From Haloplanus rubicundus (GTDB taxonomy: Archaea; Halobacteriota; Halobacteria; Halobacteriales; Haloferacaceae): a DNA stretch of 64,000 nucleotides. A model generated the notes under the pieces. It had not been told where the DNA came from. It did no database searches and was given only the letters and a program-made list of their open reading frames with translations. Shown piece by piece: positions 61,122-64,000 of the stretch. How positions within the stretch are numbered: position 1 is the stretch's first letter; each line of letters starts with the position of its first letter. Made by a program: the position numbers and the translations under genes. The stretch covers positions 2,356,001 to 2,420,000 of the forward strand of contig NZ_CP031148.1 of the NCBI RefSeq assembly GCF_003342675.1, written 5' to 3'.

Positions 61122-61733
61122 CTAAAACGATTCGTTCCGTTCGCGCCACCCCGTCAGGTCGTCGATGCGGGCGAACGCCTCGCGCTCCGCCGGGCCGCCA
61201 CAGCGCTCGACCGTCTCCGCGAAGTAGTCGAGGCGGTCGAGCAGCGTCTCGGTGTCGAAGGTGGGCACGTCCAGCCGTGACGCGGCGACCGTCGCGTCGA
61301 CGACGGCGTAGAACCCGCGGTTGATCGTCGGGACGGTGCGCTCGCGGACGGTCGCGGACCGTGGCGCGAGCGCCCAGCGGACCCACTCGGTGCCCCCGTC
61401 CTCGCCCGCCTCGATCCGGCGGGCGTCCACCTCGACCCACGCGGCGGCCCCCTCCCGAACCGGCTCGTCGGTTTCGGTCACGTCGAGGGCCGCGTCGACG
61501 AACTCGCGGGGGTCGGTCGTGAACTGGATCACGCCCCCGCCCCGGCGCTCGAAGTTGCCGCGGGTCCGGGTTCGTCCCCACGTCACCGCGGTCACGGGGT
61601 CGTCCGCGTCGTCGGGGGCGTGGAGACCGAGCGCCGCCTGATTCCAGCGGTCGTTCGGCCCGAGCGTCGCGACGACGGACTCGGTGACGCCGCGGAGGGG
61701 AACGGGCCAGTCGGCCTGACTGCCGCCGCTCAC
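61122..61733 (-). CDS. DUF447-family flavin-binding-fold protein
   Basis: The 203-residue protein has the DUF447 pattern: TESVVATLGPNDRWNQAALG at the start, GVIQFTTDPREFVDAALDV, and the C-terminal FYAVVDATVAASRLDVPTFD. Family structures show an FMN-binding split barrel. GTG at 61733 overlaps the upstream stop (GTGA); a GTG at 61748 is also possible. In archaea it is often next to the COG1767 gene, as here, but its reaction is not known. Confidence 0.82.
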   Translation of the reverse strand: MSGGSQADWPVPLRGVTESVVATLGPNDRWNQAALGLHAPDDADDPVTAVTWGRTRTRGNFERRGGGVIQFTTDPREFVDAALDVTETDEPVREGAAAWVEVDARRIEAGEDGGTEWVRWALAPRSATVRERTVPTINRGFYAVVDATVAASRLDVPTFDTETLLDRLDYFAETVERCGGPAEREAFARIDDLTGWRERNESF

Positions 61734-62641
61734 AGCGGCACCCCCCACTCGAGGGCGACGAACGCGGCGGCCGCGGTGAGGTCCGCGGTCGTGCCGGGGT
61801 TGATCCCCTCCTCGAGGAAGCGCTCGGCCAGGTCCTCGGCGGCAGCGAGGTCACCGCACACCGCAGCGGCCTCGCGACTCACGGCTGCGGCCCGTTCGCT
61901 TCCGTGTTCGACGGCGACGAGCGTGTCGGGGCGCTCGGCCAGCAGATCGAGGAAGGCGCGCGCGAGGCGGTCGGTGACCGGTCCCTCGTCGTCGAGCACT
62001 CCCTCGGCGGCGGCGAAGACCCGCTCGAAGCCGTTCGCCCACTCGGCGGCGTTGCCGTCGCGGTCGGCGCTCAACTCCATCACGTCCGCGAGCGTCAGTT
62101 TCCGATCCCGGAGCGTCGGCACCGCGTCGGCGCCGCGGCGCACGTCCAGGTCGGGAACGTCCTCCGGCGGGTCGTCGACCGCCACGTCGACGTGTTCGAA
62201 CGCGCGGTAGAAGCCGGCGGCGTCGTCGACGGTCGTCGCGGCGGTGATCGCCCGAAGGCCGTCGGGCGAGAGGCGATCCGTCGCCGCGGCGCGGACGAGG
62301 GGGACGAGGAGGAGCAGACAGCCGAACTGCGTGTTGCCGCCCGACTGCTGGCTCATGCCCCGGACCGCGCGCTCGAAGGCGTCGCCGAGCGACGGTGGGT
62401 CGTCGCCGACGGTCCCGGCCAGTTCCAGTCCCGGCCGCGCCCCCACCGCGCCGGTCAGGAAGTGTTCGAACCGCAGGTCGTCGTGGTCGCGGTGGCGGTC
62501 CACGTTGCCCGGTTTGGGCGTGCTCGCCACCTCCAGCGTGAGCGCGAGTTCGGCGTGGTCGGGAGGCGACATGTGAGGGCGTGGGTGCGTCGGCGGGCGC
62601 GGTGCGTCACCGCCCGAGGAGCGCGGCTCTTCCCCACTCAT
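61730..62641 (-). CDS. Triphosphoribosyl-dephospho-CoA synthase-like protein (COG1767)
   Basis: The 303-residue CitG/MdcB-like protein has LALTLEVASTPKPGNVDRHR near residue 35, SQQSGGNTQFGCLLLLVPLV and the C-terminal EEGINPGTTADLTAAAAFVA. Bacterial relatives make a CoA-derived prosthetic group for citrate lyase, which is not expected here, so a different nucleotide-transfer role is likely. ATG at 62641 overlaps the upstream stop (ATGA) and is preceded by a strong GGGGAGGT Shine-Dalgarno; ATG at 62572, where the conserved domain begins, has none. Confidence 0.85.
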   Translation of the reverse strand: MSGEEPRSSGGDAPRPPTHPRPHMSPPDHAELALTLEVASTPKPGNVDRHRDHDDLRFEHFLTGAVGARPGLELAGTVGDDPPSLGDAFERAVRGMSQQSGGNTQFGCLLLLVPLVRAAATDRLSPDGLRAITAATTVDDAAGFYRAFEHVDVAVDDPPEDVPDLDVRRGADAVPTLRDRKLTLADVMELSADRDGNAAEWANGFERVFAAAEGVLDDEGPVTDRLARAFLDLLAERPDTLVAVEHGSERAAAVSREAAAVCGDLAAAEDLAERFLEEGINPGTTADLTAAAAFVALEWGVPL

Positions 62642-63396
62642 CCCGGTACCTCCCCGTCGCGGCCGGCGTCCCGCCCGCGACGCTCCCAGTCCGCCACCGC
62701 CCGGGCGACCCGTTCGAGGACCGCCGGGTCGTCGCTCGGGCGGCCGACGCTGACGCCGTCGGCGCCGTAGGCGAGGTACTCCCACGCAGTGGCCCGGTCG
62801 CGGACGCCGTTGTTGGCGAGGACGAAGGCGTCGCTCGCGGCTGCGACGTCGGCGATCAGGGGTTCGGAGTCCATCGCGTCGACGTGGATCACGTCGGCGC
62901 CCGCATCGGTCAGCGCGCGGGCCGTCGCCGGGAGGGCCACCCCGTCGACTTCGGCTCGCACCTTCACGCTCACCGTCGCGCCGGCGTCGACGGCCGCGGC
63001 GACGAAGGCGGCGAGGCGCTCGGTGTCGCGGAGCAACGTCTCGCCACAGCCGACGGCGCACAGTTCGTCCTGCCGGCAGTGGGCGTTGATCTCCAGAACG
63101 GCGTCGTGATCGGCACAGATCGACGCGGTCTCGCGGATCGGGGCGACAGTCGCGCTCCGGACGTTCATCCCGGCGCGGATCGGCGCGTCGTCGAGGGCGG
63201 CGAGCTGGGCGTCGACGAAGGCGAGCGGATCGTCGGGGAGGAACTCCTCGCGCCCGCGGGCGACGAGTTCGCGGGCGGCGCCCCGCGAGTCGGCGTCGAG
63301 TGCAATCCCCCCGAGGAGAGCGAGGTCGGCGTAGGGGGCACCGGCCCGCGCCCAGTCGGCGTCGGCGGCGCCGCTGAGGCTGGCGAGCGCGAGCAT
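62638..63396 (-). CDS. TIM-barrel flavin oxidoreductase-like protein (Dus-like, COG0042)
   Basis: The 252-residue protein resembles archaeal dihydrouridine-synthase-like TIM-barrel proteins: EINAHCRQDELCAVGCGETL near residue 112, VSVKVRAEVDG, ADVIHVDAMDSEP and ANNGVRDRATAWEYLAYGAD followed by GVSVGRP (FMN phosphate site). The usual Dus catalytic context is altered and there is no RNA-binding domain, so tRNA modification is unlikely. It overlaps cofD and the COG1767 gene by 4 bp each, suggesting a shared pathway. Confidence 0.78.
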   Translation of the reverse strand: MLALASLSGAADADWARAGAPYADLALLGGIALDADSRGAARELVARGREEFLPDDPLAFVDAQLAALDDAPIRAGMNVRSATVAPIRETASICADHDAVLEINAHCRQDELCAVGCGETLLRDTERLAAFVAAAVDAGATVSVKVRAEVDGVALPATARALTDAGADVIHVDAMDSEPLIADVAAASDAFVLANNGVRDRATAWEYLAYGADGVSVGRPSDDPAVLERVARAVADWERRGRDAGRDGEVPG

Positions 63397-64000
63397 CAGG
63401 CCACCTCGAACGCGTCCGCGACGGCGCGGACGACTCGGCGAGCGTCGTCGGGGCCGTCGATCCGGGTGTCGGTGCGGACGATCGGGCGGTCGAGGTCGGT
63501 GCCGTCGTCGGCATCGAGGACGAACGCGTCGGCGAAGGGGTAGGCGTCGGCGACGCCGGCGGTCGAGGGGTCGAGGCCGACGCCGCGCATGAGGGCGGGG
63601 GCGGGGCCGGAGAAGGCTTCGTCCTCGACGAACGGCGAGACGGCGACGACGGGCGTCTCGGCGAGGGCGTCGTCGACGCCGGGGAGCGCGCGGATGGGGC
63701 CGACGCTCGTCACCGGGTTGGAGGGGCCGATGACGACCGGGGCGTCGAGGGCGTCGCGGACGGCCGGCGTCGACTCGGCTGTTCCCGAGCCGCGGAACTC
63801 CACGTCCTCGACGGTCGGGTCGGCACGGCGGGCGACCCAGTACTCCTGGAAGTGCATCGCGCCCTCCTCGGTGTGGACGATGGTGGCGACGGGGTCGTCG
63901 CTCATCGGGAGGAGTTCGGCGTCGAGGTCGAAGGCGTCGGCGAGGATGCGGGTCACCTCGGTGAGCGTTCGGCCCTCGTCGAGGAGGCTGGTGCGCGTGA
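63396..64000 (-). CDS. cofD: 2-phospho-L-lactate transferase CofD (5' partial)
   Basis: The reading frame runs off the right edge, so the N-terminus with the GGTGxxK-type loop is missing. The visible 200 residues match CofD of coenzyme F420 synthesis: [40 protein letters not shown] and [20 protein letters not shown]. The enzyme transfers a phospholactyl-type group to Fo. It is coupled by ATGA to the downstream TIM-barrel gene. Confidence 0.93.
   Translation of the reverse strand, partial: TRTSLLDEGRTLTEVTRILADAFDLDAELLPMSDDPVATIVHTEEGAMHFQEYWVARRADPTVEDVEFRGSGTAESTPAVRDALDAPVVIGPSNPVTSVGPIRALPGVDDALAETPVVAVSPFVEDEAFSGPAPALMRGVGLDPSTAGVADAYPFADAFVLDADDGTDLDRPIVRTDTRIDGPDDARRVVRAVADAFEVA

Overview
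The window is chromosomal DNA from a haloarchaeon (class Halobacteria). The evidence is high GC, very acidic proteins, leaderless starts about 25-28 bp below TTTAAG/TTTATA-type box A elements, the archaeal RNA polymerase/ribosomal protein operon (RpoD, RpoN, RpoK, S13, S4, S11, L18e), HTH_10 and MEDS-type regulators, and a haloarchaeal respiratory nitrate reductase operon. The genus cannot be fixed from sequence alone. About 75 protein genes and four tRNA genes are packed tightly, and most operon neighbours overlap by 1-4 bp.

Layout. 1-2404: end of a phosphate uptake operon (pstA partial, pstB, phoU). 2393-7053: HTH_10 regulator, a small membrane methyltransferase, a stand-alone NuoCD fusion, and small unknown genes. 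7060-14255: a minus-strand information-processing operon, tRNA-Ser(GCT)-rpsM-rpsD-rpsK-rpoD-tRNA-Leu(CAG)-rpl18e-rplM-rpsI-rpoN-rpoK-eno-rpsB, ending in a DUF2342-type metalloprotease. 14461-20428: SLC13 transporter, MoaA, Mrp ATPase, uracil-DNA glycosylase, DUF2064-like protein, SDR. 20481-21040: tRNA-Ser(TGA) followed by a ladder of copies of its own 3' end. 21734-27110: branched-chain amino acid ABC transporter (substrate-binding gene facing livFGMH), then an intact IS6-family insertion (27187-27881). 27931-38489: GNAT, tRNA-Thr, TrkA-N protein, DMT exporter, zinc-ribbon microproteins, an aspartoacylase-like gene, KptA and succinyl-CoA synthetase (sucCD).

38728-49970 is one long plus-strand operon for outward-facing nitrate respiration: membrane protein, Rieske protein, cytochrome b, small membrane protein, NarG (Tat signal), NarH, a haem-binding gamma-like subunit, NarJ-type chaperone, membrane protein, HEAT-repeat protein and an Mrp ATPase with a C-terminal DUF2249 domain. 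The Rieske/cytochrome b pair probably delivers quinol electrons to NarGH, and the last genes look like assembly factors. 50011-60877: quinone reductase, SDR, two sensor kinases, two tandem SNF symporters, an amidohydrolase and a propionyl-CoA carboxylase beta/PccX pair. 60902-64000: rps17e, then a coupled cluster (DUF447, COG1767, TIM-barrel oxidoreductase, cofD partial) linked to coenzyme F420.

The most unusual observation is that the LivK-type substrate-binding protein at 21734-23077 reads as a circular permutation: signal peptide and Gly linker, then the family's C-terminal half, a second Gly-rich linker, then the family's N-terminal half ending exactly at the cut point. Other notable signals are the tRNA 3'-end ladder, a dispersed palindromic element at gene 3' ends, a 60-bp duplication that gives the metalloprotease a coupled 25-residue mini-ORF, and a NuoCD with no other complex I genes beside it.
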